Positions 19,082 through 26,783 of a stretch of DNA of 64,000 nt are shown piece after piece. Source of the DNA: Aureimonas sp. AU20 (GTDB lineage Bacteria; Pseudomonadota; Alphaproteobacteria; Rhizobiales; Rhizobiaceae). Each line of letters starts with the position of its first letter. Positions within the stretch are counted from its first letter, which is position 1. Below the pieces are notes generated by a model that worked only from the letters and a program-made list of their open reading frames with translations, did no database searches and was not told the DNA's origin. The DNA lies in contig NZ_CP006367.1 in assembly GCF_001442755.1 (NCBI RefSeq), positions 62,001 through 126,000 on the forward strand. Reading direction: 5' to 3'. The translations under genes were made by a program, and so were the position numbers.

Positions 19082-19351
19082 TTAGCGGCGCAGGCCGAGA
19101 CGGGTGATGAGCGTGGTGTAACGCTCTTCCTCGCGCTCCTTGAGATAGTCGAGGAGACGGCGACGCTGCGACACGAGCTTCAGAAGGCCACGACGGGAGT
19201 GGTTGTCCTTCTTGTGGCCCTTGAAGTGTTCGGTCAGATTGGCGATGCGCTCCGAAAGGATCGCAACCTGGACCTCGGGCGAACCCGTGTCGCCGGCCTT
19301 GGTGGCGTATTCCTTGAGAAGCTCGGACTTGCGCTCGGGCGTGATCGACAT
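19082..19351 (-). CDS. rpsO: 30S ribosomal protein S15
   Basis: The 89-residue S15, which binds 16S rRNA early in small-subunit assembly. Its sequence is typical throughout: [47 protein letters not shown] and RRRLLDYLK. On the minus strand an AAGGGGATC-type purine-rich site precedes ATG 19351. pnp follows 345 bases downstream; the gap contains a hairpin (AGGAGC-GAAGGG-GCTCCT near 18924-18941) that could be a processing site. S15 often represses its own translation, but no such structure could be confirmed. Confidence 0.98.
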   Translation of the reverse strand: MSITPERKSELLKEYATKAGDTGSPEVQVAILSERIANLTEHFKGHKKDNHSRRGLLKLVSQRRRLLDYLKEREEERYTTLITRLGLRR

Positions 19352-19525
19352 CGTAGATCCCCTTTTAAGTTGGAGGTTTCGAGTCGCCCTCAGCCGGGAT
19401 GTCGTCCAGCAGGGGCCGTGAAAGGCGTCAAGGGGCGGATCGTGACCCGCCCCGTCGGCGCCCCCGATATAAGGGGCTTTGCCCGGAAAAGCCAGCCCGG
19501 CCCAAAGACGCGGGATGCGGGAGCC

Positions 19526-19560
19526 AAAACGCCCCGCCGGCGCGAGCCGTGCGGGGCGTT
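19526..19560 (-). terminator. Terminator of the chemoreceptor gene
   Basis: A 9-bp stem AACGCCCCG / CGGGGCGTT continues into TTTT on the minus strand, 49 bases past the stop of the chemoreceptor gene (19609). Seen directly. Confidence 0.8.
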
Positions 19561-19608
19561 CGGGTATCATGTCCCGCCATGGGCGAGGACGCGTGGCGGC
19601 AGCGCGGA

Positions 19609-21210
19609 TCAGGCTGCGAGCGAGAGGGGCGCGGCGCGCTCGCCGAGCTGCGCGGGCCGGTCGGCGGTGGCTGCCAGGGTGGTGGGAGCGGCGGCGCCCG
19701 GACCGGGCAGGTCGGACTCCAGTTTGAAGAAGTCGATCCGGTCCTGAAGGTCGCCGGCGCCGAAGTTCAGCTCGCCCGCCGAGGCGGACAGATGGTCGGC
19801 GCTCGCGGCGTTCTCCTGCGTGACCTGGCTCAATTGCACGATGGCCTGGTTCATCTGCTCGATGCCGATCGCCTGCTCGCGGCAGGAGGCGGAAATCTCG
19901 CTGACGAGTTCCGAAGTGCGCTGGATGTTGGGCACGAGCGCGGTCAGCATCCGGCCCGCCGTCTCGGACGCGGTCAGCGTCTCCTGCGACAGGCTCGCGA
20001 TCTCCACGGCGGTGGTCTGCGAGCGCTCGGCGAGCTTGCGCACTTCGGAGGCCACCACGGCGAAGCCCTTGCCATGGCTACCGGCACGGGCCGCCTCGAT
20101 CGCGGCGTTCAGCGCCAGAAGATCGGTCTGGCGGGCGATTTCCTGCACGAGGGCGATCTTCTCCGCGATGGCCCGCATGGCCTCCACGGAGGACAGCACG
20201 ACTTGCTCGCTCGACTTGGCGTGAGTGAAGGCCTCGCGCGCTACCTTCTCGGTCTGGTTTGCGTTGTCGGAATTGTGCCGCACATTGCCGGCCATTTCCT
20301 CCATGGCGGAGCTCGCCTCTTCGGAGGCCGCCGCCTGCTCGGCCGAGCCGGAGGCCAGCTGCTGCGACAGGGAAGCGGTCGAGCCCGCCGTGTGCGTCAG
20401 CCCATGGGCGCGCAGGCCGACGGCCGCGACGATCTCGTTCAGCTTCAAACGCATCTGGCAAAGCGTGGTGAGAAGCTCGCCGATCTCGTCCCGGCGATTG
20501 TGGACGATGCGATGGGAAATATCGCCCGTGCCGACGCGCAGCATGTTGGCGCGCAGCTCGGCGAAGCCGGTCGAGAAGCTGCGCAGGATCAGGAAGCCGA
20601 GCACGGTGCCCATGAGTAGCGAGGTGGCGATCAGCGCGACGGAGACGGTCCAGGCCGAGCCGTAGTCGGCGTCCGCCTTGGCAACGAAGCCCTGCACATT
20701 GGCCTTGGCGGCATCGCTGAGGGCGGCGAGATCGGCGCTCACCTGATCGGCAGCGGGCCCCTCGTCCTTACGGATCGCGTCGAGGATCTCCGCATCGCCG
20801 CGTCCCTCGCCGATCCAACGCAGGACATCGTCCATCTTGACGCGCAGCGCCGTCAGCGAGGCGGCGCGGGCTTGCGCGGCCGCCTGCCCCTCGGGGCCGA
20901 CCGTCGCCTCGAAGCTCTTCATCCAACGATCGGCGTCCGACCAGATGCCGCCATACTCGGTCTCGATTGTCGCGCGCTCCTCCGGTGAAACCACCATGGC
21001 GCGAAACAGGATGCGCCGCGCATCGGCGAGCGCCAGGCGCACCTGGCCGACGGCTTCGACCTGAAGGAAGGGGCGCTTGGCAAGCTCGTCCAGCGCCGCG
21101 AACGTATGGCTGGACTGTCTCAAGCCAAGAACGCTGCCGGCCGCGCCCAACAAAATCAGAAGGACGAAAGCCAGGGCCAACCTCAGCTTGATGGAATGCC
21201 ACATGCGCAT
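19609..21210 (-). CDS. Methyl-accepting chemotaxis protein
   Basis: A 533-residue chemoreceptor. TM1 is at about 10-30; a periplasmic four-helix-type sensor (about 31-183) is rich in Ala/Asp helices; TM2 is at about 187-210; a HAMP region follows ([16 protein letters not shown]). The signalling domain has the family hairpin tip [17 protein letters not shown] and [20 protein letters not shown]-terminal CheR-type pentapeptide is not evident (the protein ends APLSLAA). It is a monocistronic unit with its promoter likely in the A+T-rich region just upstream. Ligand unknown. Confidence 0.93.
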   Translation of the reverse strand: MRMWHSIKLRLALAFVLLILLGAAGSVLGLRQSSHTFAALDELAKRPFLQVEAVGQVRLALADARRILFRAMVVSPEERATIETEYGGIWSDADRWMKSFEATVGPEGQAAAQARAASLTALRVKMDDVLRWIGEGRGDAEILDAIRKDEGPAADQVSADLAALSDAAKANVQGFVAKADADYGSAWTVSVALIATSLLMGTVLGFLILRSFSTGFAELRANMLRVGTGDISHRIVHNRRDEIGELLTTLCQMRLKLNEIVAAVGLRAHGLTHTAGSTASLSQQLASGSAEQAAASEEASSAMEEMAGNVRHNSDNANQTEKVAREAFTHAKSSEQVVLSSVEAMRAIAEKIALVQEIARQTDLLALNAAIEAARAGSHGKGFAVVASEVRKLAERSQTTAVEIASLSQETLTASETAGRMLTALVPNIQRTSELVSEISASCREQAIGIEQMNQAIVQLSQVTQENAASADHLSASAGELNFGAGDLQDRIDFFKLESDLPGPGAAAPTTLAATADRPAQLGERAAPLSLAA

Positions 21211-21565
21211 GAAACGTTTCCTCCAAACATTAGAGGATCATGCCAGCGGGAAGTTAAATCTTGTAGAATCCAATAATGGCGACTGGGCTCATCACCCAAT
21301 TTTCAAGATTCGATTTCGGCTCTGCAATCATCATCGAGAAGCAACATCGAAACGACCAAGAGAAGAACATCTCTCCATCAACGCATTATTGCCACACGCT
21401 TCGCAGAGTAGGCGAATGAATACGAGTGAAAGGCATTGGGACAATCGCGTCCCAATTAGTCGCGGCGATGAGAAGGCCATCAGCAGAACCTAAAAATCTT
21501 TTGTCGAAACCTTAGATTGCAGAACGATCTACTGGTCACGGACCGCGCCGGCCGTCTCGCGCCCC
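21211..21565. other. A+T-rich intergenic region between chemoreceptor and amylosucrase genes
   Basis: A 355-base gap whose central part (about 21235-21500) is conspicuously A+T-richer than anything else of this size in the window. It must hold the promoter of the chemoreceptor (read leftward) and the end of the amylosucrase transcript. It contains an 8-bp inverted repeat at 21435-21456. No gene is supported in it; the open frame spanning it on the plus strand runs back into the chemoreceptor gene. Confidence 0.5.
21435..21456. repeat. Inverted repeat ATTGGGAC-N6-GTCCCAAT
   Basis: Perfect 8-bp arms with a six-base centre (AATCGC). There is no T-run on either side, so it is more like an operator or RNA hairpin than a terminator. 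It sits within the A+T-rich gap upstream of the chemoreceptor gene. Confidence 0.5.
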
Positions 21566-23443
21566 TCAAGCCGGTGCGAGCCACACGAAGCCGAGCGGCG
21601 GAAGCGTGAGACCGTCGCCAAGAATTACCTGCTCCTCGCCCACGAGATCGCGCATGGAGGACGGCAGCGCGCCGAAGCGTTCGGGCGAAAGCACCTGCGT
21701 CTCGTCCGACAGGTTGGCGAAGACGAGAACCCCACCCCGCTCGGGCCGGTGGAAGCCCAGGACATGCCGATTGCCGGTCCAGAAGCCGCGCAGCGCCGTG
21801 CCGCCGAAGGCCGGCGTCGCCTTGCGCAGGGCGATCAGATGACGCAGCCCGGCATAGAGCCGGCCGGCCACGGTGCCCTCGTCGTGCCGTTGCCCGTAGA
21901 GCGCGTCCGGGCGGAAGGGCCGATGAACCCAGCGGCTGTCCACCGCTTCGGCCGGGCGGTCGAGATAGGTCGGGTCGTTGAGTTGGCCGACCTCGTCGCC
22001 GAGATAAAGAAGCGGAATGCCGGCGGCGGCCAGCGCGACGGAATGAAGCAGCAGGACGCGGCGGATGCCCGCGTCGGGATCGCGCCCCAGGCCCGCGAGC
22101 GAGGCCGTGGTGCCGGTGATGCGGCAATCGCCCGTGCGCGGATTTTCCTGAAAGGGCTCGCCTTGCGCAAAGGAGCCGGGAAAGCGCCCGACGAAGAATC
22201 CGTTCAGGAAGCGCCGGTGGTCGCCGCCATGGATGCCGAGTTCGGCCGCTTCCTCGTCGGCGAAGGTCCAGCCGATATCGTCGTGGCTGCGGACATAGTT
22301 GACGAAGGCGCAGCCCGGCGGCAGCTGCTGGCGCCGGTCGAAGGCCTGCTGGAGCAGGCGCGCGTCCCGCGTCGCCAGCGCTTCCCAGCCCAGCGCCATG
22401 ACCAGCGGATTGTAGGAGATCGGGCATTCCGCGCGGTCGATATAGGAGACGACCTCGTCCGGGTGGACGATCGCCTCGGACTTGAACACCATGGCCGGCG
22501 CGCCCATCCGGCAGAGCGCGTTGAAGGCGCGCAGCAAACGGTGCGCCTCGGGCAGGCTCTCGCAAGGCGTGCCGAGCCGCTTCCAGATGAAGGCGACCGC
22601 GTCCATGCGCAGGATCTCGACGCCGCGATTGGCCAGAAACAGCATCTCGCCCGCCATGGCGCGGAAGACGGCGGGGTTGGCGTAGTTCAAGTCCCATTGG
22701 AAATGGTAGAAGGTCGCCCAGATCCAGCGCCCGTCCGGCAGCTGCACGAAGGAGCCGGGATGGTCGTCGGGAAAGATTTCCCGCGTCGTGCGCTCGTACT
22801 GGTCGGGCAGCGTCCGGTCGGGAAAGACGAGATAATAGTCCTCATAGGTCTTCTCGCCGGCCAGCGCCCGGCGCGCCCATTCATGCTCGTTCGATGTATG
22901 GTTGAAGACGAAGTCGACGGTGAGCGAAATGCCGCGTCGGCGCAGGGTGCCGGCCAGATGCTCGAGATCGGCCATGGTGCCGAGCTTCGGGTTCACCTCG
23001 CGATAGGAAGAGACGGCATAGCCGCCGTCGGAATTCTCTTCCGGCGCCCGGAACAGCGGCATGAGATGGAGATAAGTGAGACCCAGTTCCTCGAAATAGG
23101 GAAGCTGGTCCTCGACACCCTTCAGCGTTCCGGCATAGCGATCGACATAGCAGACGCCGCCCAGCATCCGCTCGTCCGTGAACCAGTTCGGCTCGGCCTC
23201 GCGCGCGGCGTCCAGCGCCTTCAGCTCGGCCGAGCGCTCGGCATAGGACGAGGCGGCGCAGTTCACCGCCTCTGCGAGCTCGCGCAGGAACGCGGGATGC
23301 CCGGCATAGACCGCCGAGAATTCGGCGAACAGCGCGGGGAAATACGTGTCGAACCGGCGCCGGAACGCCGCGTCCCATCCTGCGGCTTGGGGATGGGCCA
23401 GCACATGAGCGAGGGCGTCGGAAAAGCTCGGCACGTCGGACAC
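21566..23443 (-). CDS. Amylosucrase (GH13)
   Basis: A 625-residue enzyme expected to transfer glucose from sucrose onto an alpha-1,4-glucan, releasing fructose. It resembles Neisseria polysaccharea amylosucrase throughout: an N-terminal helical domain, RMDAVAFIWK with nucleophile D281, KSEAIVHPD with acid/base E323, and SHDDIGWTFADE with H387/D388, plus FFVGRFPGSFAQG and LIYLGDEVG-like LLYLGDEVGQLND. No signal peptide is seen, so it should be cytoplasmic. The start is GTG 23443 (MSDVPSF); a ribosome site is weak. No glycogen or sucrose-uptake genes are adjacent. Confidence 0.93.
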   Translation of the reverse strand: MSDVPSFSDALAHVLAHPQAAGWDAAFRRRFDTYFPALFAEFSAVYAGHPAFLRELAEAVNCAASSYAERSAELKALDAAREAEPNWFTDERMLGGVCYVDRYAGTLKGVEDQLPYFEELGLTYLHLMPLFRAPEENSDGGYAVSSYREVNPKLGTMADLEHLAGTLRRRGISLTVDFVFNHTSNEHEWARRALAGEKTYEDYYLVFPDRTLPDQYERTTREIFPDDHPGSFVQLPDGRWIWATFYHFQWDLNYANPAVFRAMAGEMLFLANRGVEILRMDAVAFIWKRLGTPCESLPEAHRLLRAFNALCRMGAPAMVFKSEAIVHPDEVVSYIDRAECPISYNPLVMALGWEALATRDARLLQQAFDRRQQLPPGCAFVNYVRSHDDIGWTFADEEAAELGIHGGDHRRFLNGFFVGRFPGSFAQGEPFQENPRTGDCRITGTTASLAGLGRDPDAGIRRVLLLHSVALAAAGIPLLYLGDEVGQLNDPTYLDRPAEAVDSRWVHRPFRPDALYGQRHDEGTVAGRLYAGLRHLIALRKATPAFGGTALRGFWTGNRHVLGFHRPERGGVLVFANLSDETQVLSPERFGALPSSMRDLVGEEQVILGDGLTLPPLGFVWLAPA

Positions 23444-23705
23444 GTCTGATCTCGCCTATGGGTTGAACCGACAGGCGCGATATCATGCGGCCGCGCGGCC
23501 GGGAAGCAGCCGCTCGGCGAAGGGCGCGCCATCCGCGCGACGCGCCAAGCGCTCACCCGTCACCCAGACGGCAAATGCACACGCGAAGGATCGGTCGTCG
23601 GCAAGTATGGAGGGCGGGACCGTCAGTCCGACGACTTGCCCCAGCTAGACCTCTTCTTCGCGCGCGAAGCATTCGTCCACCCGCGAACCTCTCTCCTATC
23701 GTCTA

Positions 23706-23722
23706 TTATGTTATAACATAAC
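23706..23722. promoter_or_regulatory. Zur-like operator (16-bp perfect palindrome)
   Basis: TTATGTTATAACATAA (23706-23721) is a perfect palindrome in otherwise G+C-rich DNA, about 100 bases upstream of the alkaline phosphatase start. The overlapping 13-mer GTTATAACATAAC (23710-23722) differs at one base from the E. coli-type Zur core GTTATAATATAAC. TATAAC within it could also serve as a -10 element, so bound repressor would block transcription. Palindrome seen; Zur identity inferred from consensus resemblance and from the downstream operon. Confidence 0.65.
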
Positions 23723-23756
23723 GCCCGTGGAGCTCATTTCGGATTTTTCAACTGGG

Positions 23757-23774
23757 CTGTCACGCGGATGTTAT
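23757..23774 (+). promoter_or_regulatory. Possible PHO-box-like pair of heptamers
   Basis: CTGTCAC-GCGG-ATGTTAT: the first heptamer matches a PhoB half-site and the second matches 5 of 7 positions of CTGTCAT at the correct 4-base spacing. It lies between the Zur-like site and the phosphatase gene. A single imperfect pair is weak evidence. Confidence 0.3.
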
Positions 23775-23820
23775 GAAGAAAACCTATGCCGCAACCGACA
23801 GATCCCAGTGGAGACAATCG

Positions 23821-25563
23821 ATGCGCCACCTTCTCAGCTTGCTCGTCGTCACCAGCGCGCTCACCGCCACCGCCCATGCGGCGACGGTCATGCCTCTCGA
23901 CCGCGCGACCATCCTGGCGGGCTCGCCCTTCGACATGAAGGTCGAGTTCAAGGGCGTTGTGAAGGAAGGCGACGTCGCCGTCACCATCAACGGCAAGCCT
24001 GCCGCCGAGGTGCTCGGCCAGCCCGTCGAATTCATCGAGAAGGAAGACGGCGTCGAGGCCTCCGCCATCCGCATCCATGGCGGCCATATCCTGGCGCCGG
24101 GCAGCTATAAGGTCGAGGCCAAGGCTGGCGACGAGACCAAGGCGGTGACCTGGGAAGTCTACGGCACGCCCGCCACGGCCAAGGCCAAGAACATCATCTT
24201 CCTGCTCGGCGACGGCATGACGGTGGCCAACCGCACCGGCGCGCGCATCATGTCCAAGGGCATGACCGAGGGCAAGGCGAACGGCCGCCTCGCCATGGAC
24301 GATCTCGACCACATGGCCTTCGTCGGCACGTCCTCGACCAATTCCATCGCCACCGACAGCGCCAACACGATGTCGGCCTACATGACCGGCCACAAGTCGG
24401 CGATCAACGCGCTCGGCGTCTATGCCGACCGCACGAAGGACTCCTTCGACGATCCGAAGGTCGAGACCATTGCCGAGGCGCTGCGCCGCACCACCAAGAA
24501 GTCGGTCGGCATCGTCGTCACCTCCGAGGTCGAGGACGCGACGCCCGCCGCCGTGGTGTCCCACACCCGCAAGCGCGCCGACAAGCCCGAGATCGTCGAC
24601 ATGCTGTTCAAGGTGAAGCCGGACGTGCTGCTCGGCGGCGGCTCGGCCTACTTCCTGCCGCAGTCGACGCCCGGCTCCAAGCGCAAGGACGACAAGAACT
24701 ACATCCAGATGTTCCAGGACGCGGGCTATGCGCTGGCGACCGACAAGGGCGAGCTGGAAACCGCCAAGGGCTCGAACCAGGAAAAGCTGCTCGGCCTGTT
24801 CCACACCGGCAACATGGACTTCATGCTCGATCGCGGCTTCCTGAAGAAGGGCACCGTGTCGAAATTCCCCAACCAGCCGGGTCTGGTCGAGATGACCGAG
24901 ATCGCGCTGGACCGCCTGTCGAAGAACCCCGAGGGCTTCTTCCTGATGGTCGAGGGCTCGTGCATCGACAAGGCCTCGCACCCGATGGACTTCGAGCGCT
25001 CGATGATCGACACGATCGAGTTCGACAAGGCGGTGGGCGTGGCGCGTGAGTTCCAGCGCACCCATCCCGACACGTTGATCGTCACCACGGCCGACCACAC
25101 GCACGGCATCTCGATCATCGGCACGATCGACGACGACAAGCCGGGCACGGAAATGCGCGAGAAGGTCGGCGTCTATGCCGATGCCGGCTTCCCCAACTAC
25201 GAGGACAAGGACGGCGACGGCTATCCCGACCGCGTGGACGTGTCGCGCCGCCTCGCCATCTTCGCCGCCGACTTCCCGGACTATTACGAGACCTTCCGCC
25301 CGAAGGTGGACGGCCCGTTCGAGCCCGCCGTCCAGAACGAGAAGAAGGAATACGTGGCGAACGAGGCGTACAAGAACGTTCCCGGCGCCGTGTTCCGCGA
25401 AGGCAACCTGCCGCGCTCGGCCGACACCGCCGTCCATGCGGTGGATGACGTGGTGCTGCAGGCCGCCGGTCCGGGCGCCGAGGAGTTCAAGGGCTACATG
25501 GAAGAGAGCGACATCTACCGCGTTCTCGCCGACGCCTTCGCGCTGGCGCCCGCCAAGAACTAA
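23821..25563 (+). CDS. Secreted alkaline phosphatase (PhoA-type fold)
   Basis: A 580-residue phosphomonoesterase precursor. The signal peptide is MRHLLSLLVVTSALTATAHA, followed by an Ig-like N-terminal domain (about 22-115) and the alkaline phosphatase core. Metal and catalytic residues are recognisable: D131 (LLGDGM), nucleophile S180 (ATDSANT), E378/D383/H387 (VEGSCIDKASH), D425/H426 (TADHTH) and a late His in AVHAVDD. DKDGDGYPD (462-470) resembles a calcium-binding loop. ATG 23821 is chosen because GGAG at 23810-23813 is well placed; ATG 23773 would precede the signal peptide. Likely first gene of a Zur-controlled operon. Confidence 0.9.
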   Translation: MRHLLSLLVVTSALTATAHAATVMPLDRATILAGSPFDMKVEFKGVVKEGDVAVTINGKPAAEVLGQPVEFIEKEDGVEASAIRIHGGHILAPGSYKVEAKAGDETKAVTWEVYGTPATAKAKNIIFLLGDGMTVANRTGARIMSKGMTEGKANGRLAMDDLDHMAFVGTSSTNSIATDSANTMSAYMTGHKSAINALGVYADRTKDSFDDPKVETIAEALRRTTKKSVGIVVTSEVEDATPAAVVSHTRKRADKPEIVDMLFKVKPDVLLGGGSAYFLPQSTPGSKRKDDKNYIQMFQDAGYALATDKGELETAKGSNQEKLLGLFHTGNMDFMLDRGFLKKGTVSKFPNQPGLVEMTEIALDRLSKNPEGFFLMVEGSCIDKASHPMDFERSMIDTIEFDKAVGVAREFQRTHPDTLIVTTADHTHGISIIGTIDDDKPGTEMREKVGVYADAGFPNYEDKDGDGYPDRVDVSRRLAIFAADFPDYYETFRPKVDGPFEPAVQNEKKEYVANEAYKNVPGAVFREGNLPRSADTAVHAVDDVVLQAAGPGAEEFKGYMEESDIYRVLADAFALAPAKN

Positions 25564-25592
25564 AACTTCACGTTTCTCGGACGCAGACGGGT

Positions 25593-25611
25593 CCCGGCGC
25601 GCCGCGCCGGG
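25593..25611 (+). terminator. Intercistronic hairpin after the phosphatase gene
   Basis: An 8-bp perfect stem CCCGGCGC / GCGCCGGG with a three-base loop, 30 bases past the phosphatase stop, followed only by GGCCTTTGCC. It is a weak terminator or an RNA-stability element that would lower expression of the three downstream genes relative to the phosphatase. Confidence 0.5.
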
Positions 25612-25636
25612 GCCTTTGCCATTGGAGGACTTCGCC

Positions 25637-26098
25637 ATGACCGGGCTCGCTCTCTCCCGCCGGCGCTTCACAGCATCAATGCTCGGCGCGCTCGCGCTCG
25701 CCGCGCTCAGGCCCATAGCGGCCCACGCCACCGAGACGCTCGGCTTCGACGATCTCTACGGCAAGATCAGCGTGCTCGGCCTCGCCTTCTCCAACAAGCT
25801 GAAGTCGCTGGCCGGGCAGAGTGTCGAGATGCGCGGCTTCATGGCGCCGCCGCTCAAGGCCGAGGCGCAGTTCTTCGTGCTCACCGAAATTCCCATGTCG
25901 ATCTGCCCCTTCTGCTCCTCGGACGCGGACTGGCCGGCCAATATCGTCGTCGTCTATCTCCGCGAGCGGCAGACCTTCGAGCAGGCCAACCGGCCCATCG
26001 CGGTGTCGGGCCGGCTGGAGGTGGGCTCCTGGACCGACCCCGAAACCGGCTTCGTCAGCTTGGTGCGGATCGTCGACGCCCGTTTCTCCTCCGTGTGA
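25637..26098 (+). CDS. DUF3299-like secreted protein of a zinc-starvation-type operon
   Basis: A 153-residue exported protein. The N terminus LSRRRFTASMLGALALAALRPIAAHA resembles a Tat signal. The mature domain has the DUF3299 pattern: GQSVEMRGFMAPPLKAEAQFFVLTE, a CPFC motif (C90, C93) where metal might bind, and PIAVSGRLEVGSW near the end. GGAGGA at 25624-25629 supports ATG 25637. In P. aeruginosa a similar protein is encoded with an ABC ATPase and FtsX permease in the zinc-starvation-induced PA4063-PA4066 operon. Here the same trio follows a phosphatase. Role in metal handling is inferred. Confidence 0.7.
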   Translation: MTGLALSRRRFTASMLGALALAALRPIAAHATETLGFDDLYGKISVLGLAFSNKLKSLAGQSVEMRGFMAPPLKAEAQFFVLTEIPMSICPFCSSDADWPANIVVVYLRERQTFEQANRPIAVSGRLEVGSWTDPETGFVSLVRIVDARFSSV

Positions 26099-26102
26099 TC
26101 CC

Positions 26103-26780
26103 ATGTCCGCGCTCGTTCTTCGCGATCTCGAAGTCCGTTTTCCCGGGCTGGACGCGCCCGCCCTCGCCATCCCCGCGCTCGACCTCCAGCCCGGCGAGCG
26201 CATCGCGCTGACCGGCGCCTCGGGCTCGGGCAAGACGACCTTTCTCAACGCCGTCAGCGGCCTGGAGCGGGTGCGCCGGGGCACGGTGCGCTGGGGCGAG
26301 ACCGATCTCAGCACCTTGAGCGAAGCGGGGCGCGACCGCTGGCGGGCCCGCCATGTCGGGCTGGTGATGCAGGATTTCCACCTCTTTCCCGGCCTGTCGG
26401 CGATCGACAACGTGCTTCTGCCCCATCGCCTGTCGCGCGCCCTGCCGCTGGCTGAGGCGCGGGCCGAGGGGCAGCGGCTGCTCGCCCGCTTCGGCATCGA
26501 GCGGCCGGCGCAAAGGGTGGAGACCCTGTCGCGCGGGCAGATGCAGCGCGTCGCCGTGGCGCGCGCCCTGGCCGGCCGGCCGGCGATCCTGATCGCCGAC
26601 GAGCCGACCGCCAGCCTCGACGCCGAGGCCGGCGCGGCGGTGGGCGATCTCCTCCTGGAACTCGGGGCCGAGACGGGCGTCACGCTGATCGTCGCCACGC
26701 ACGACCCGCATCTCACCGGCCGCATGAACCGCGTCGTCAGGCTCGCCAACGGCCGCCTCCTTTCGGCCCCGGAGGCCTGA
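26103..26780 (+). CDS. ABC transporter ATP-binding protein (LolD/MacB type)
   Basis: A 225-residue ATPase. Walker A is GASGSGKT (38-45), the Q-loop is Q90, the signature is LSRGQ (142-146, Arg instead of the usual Gly at position 3), Walker B is ILIADE (162-167), and the H-loop is in IVATHD. The family energises FtsX-type mechanotransmission permeases rather than import. It starts 5 bases after the DUF3299-like gene and is followed 4 bases later by its permease, so the three genes are surely one transcript. Confidence 0.92.
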   Translation: MSALVLRDLEVRFPGLDAPALAIPALDLQPGERIALTGASGSGKTTFLNAVSGLERVRRGTVRWGETDLSTLSEAGRDRWRARHVGLVMQDFHLFPGLSAIDNVLLPHRLSRALPLAEARAEGQRLLARFGIERPAQRVETLSRGQMQRVAVARALAGRPAILIADEPTASLDAEAGAAVGDLLLELGAETGVTLIVATHDPHLTGRMNRVVRLANGRLLSAPEA

Positions 26781-26783
26781 GCC

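Noticed and set aside
23594..23635. GTCGTCGG...CCGACGAC inverted arms upstream of the phosphatase
   Set aside because: Eight-base arms with a wide spacer in G+C-rich DNA are expected by chance; no T-run or known operator resemblance.
23734..25731. A 665-residue minus-strand frame over the alkaline phosphatase
   Set aside because: Antisense shadow with low-complexity His/Val/Asp/Arg content; the plus-strand gene has a signal peptide and all metal ligands.
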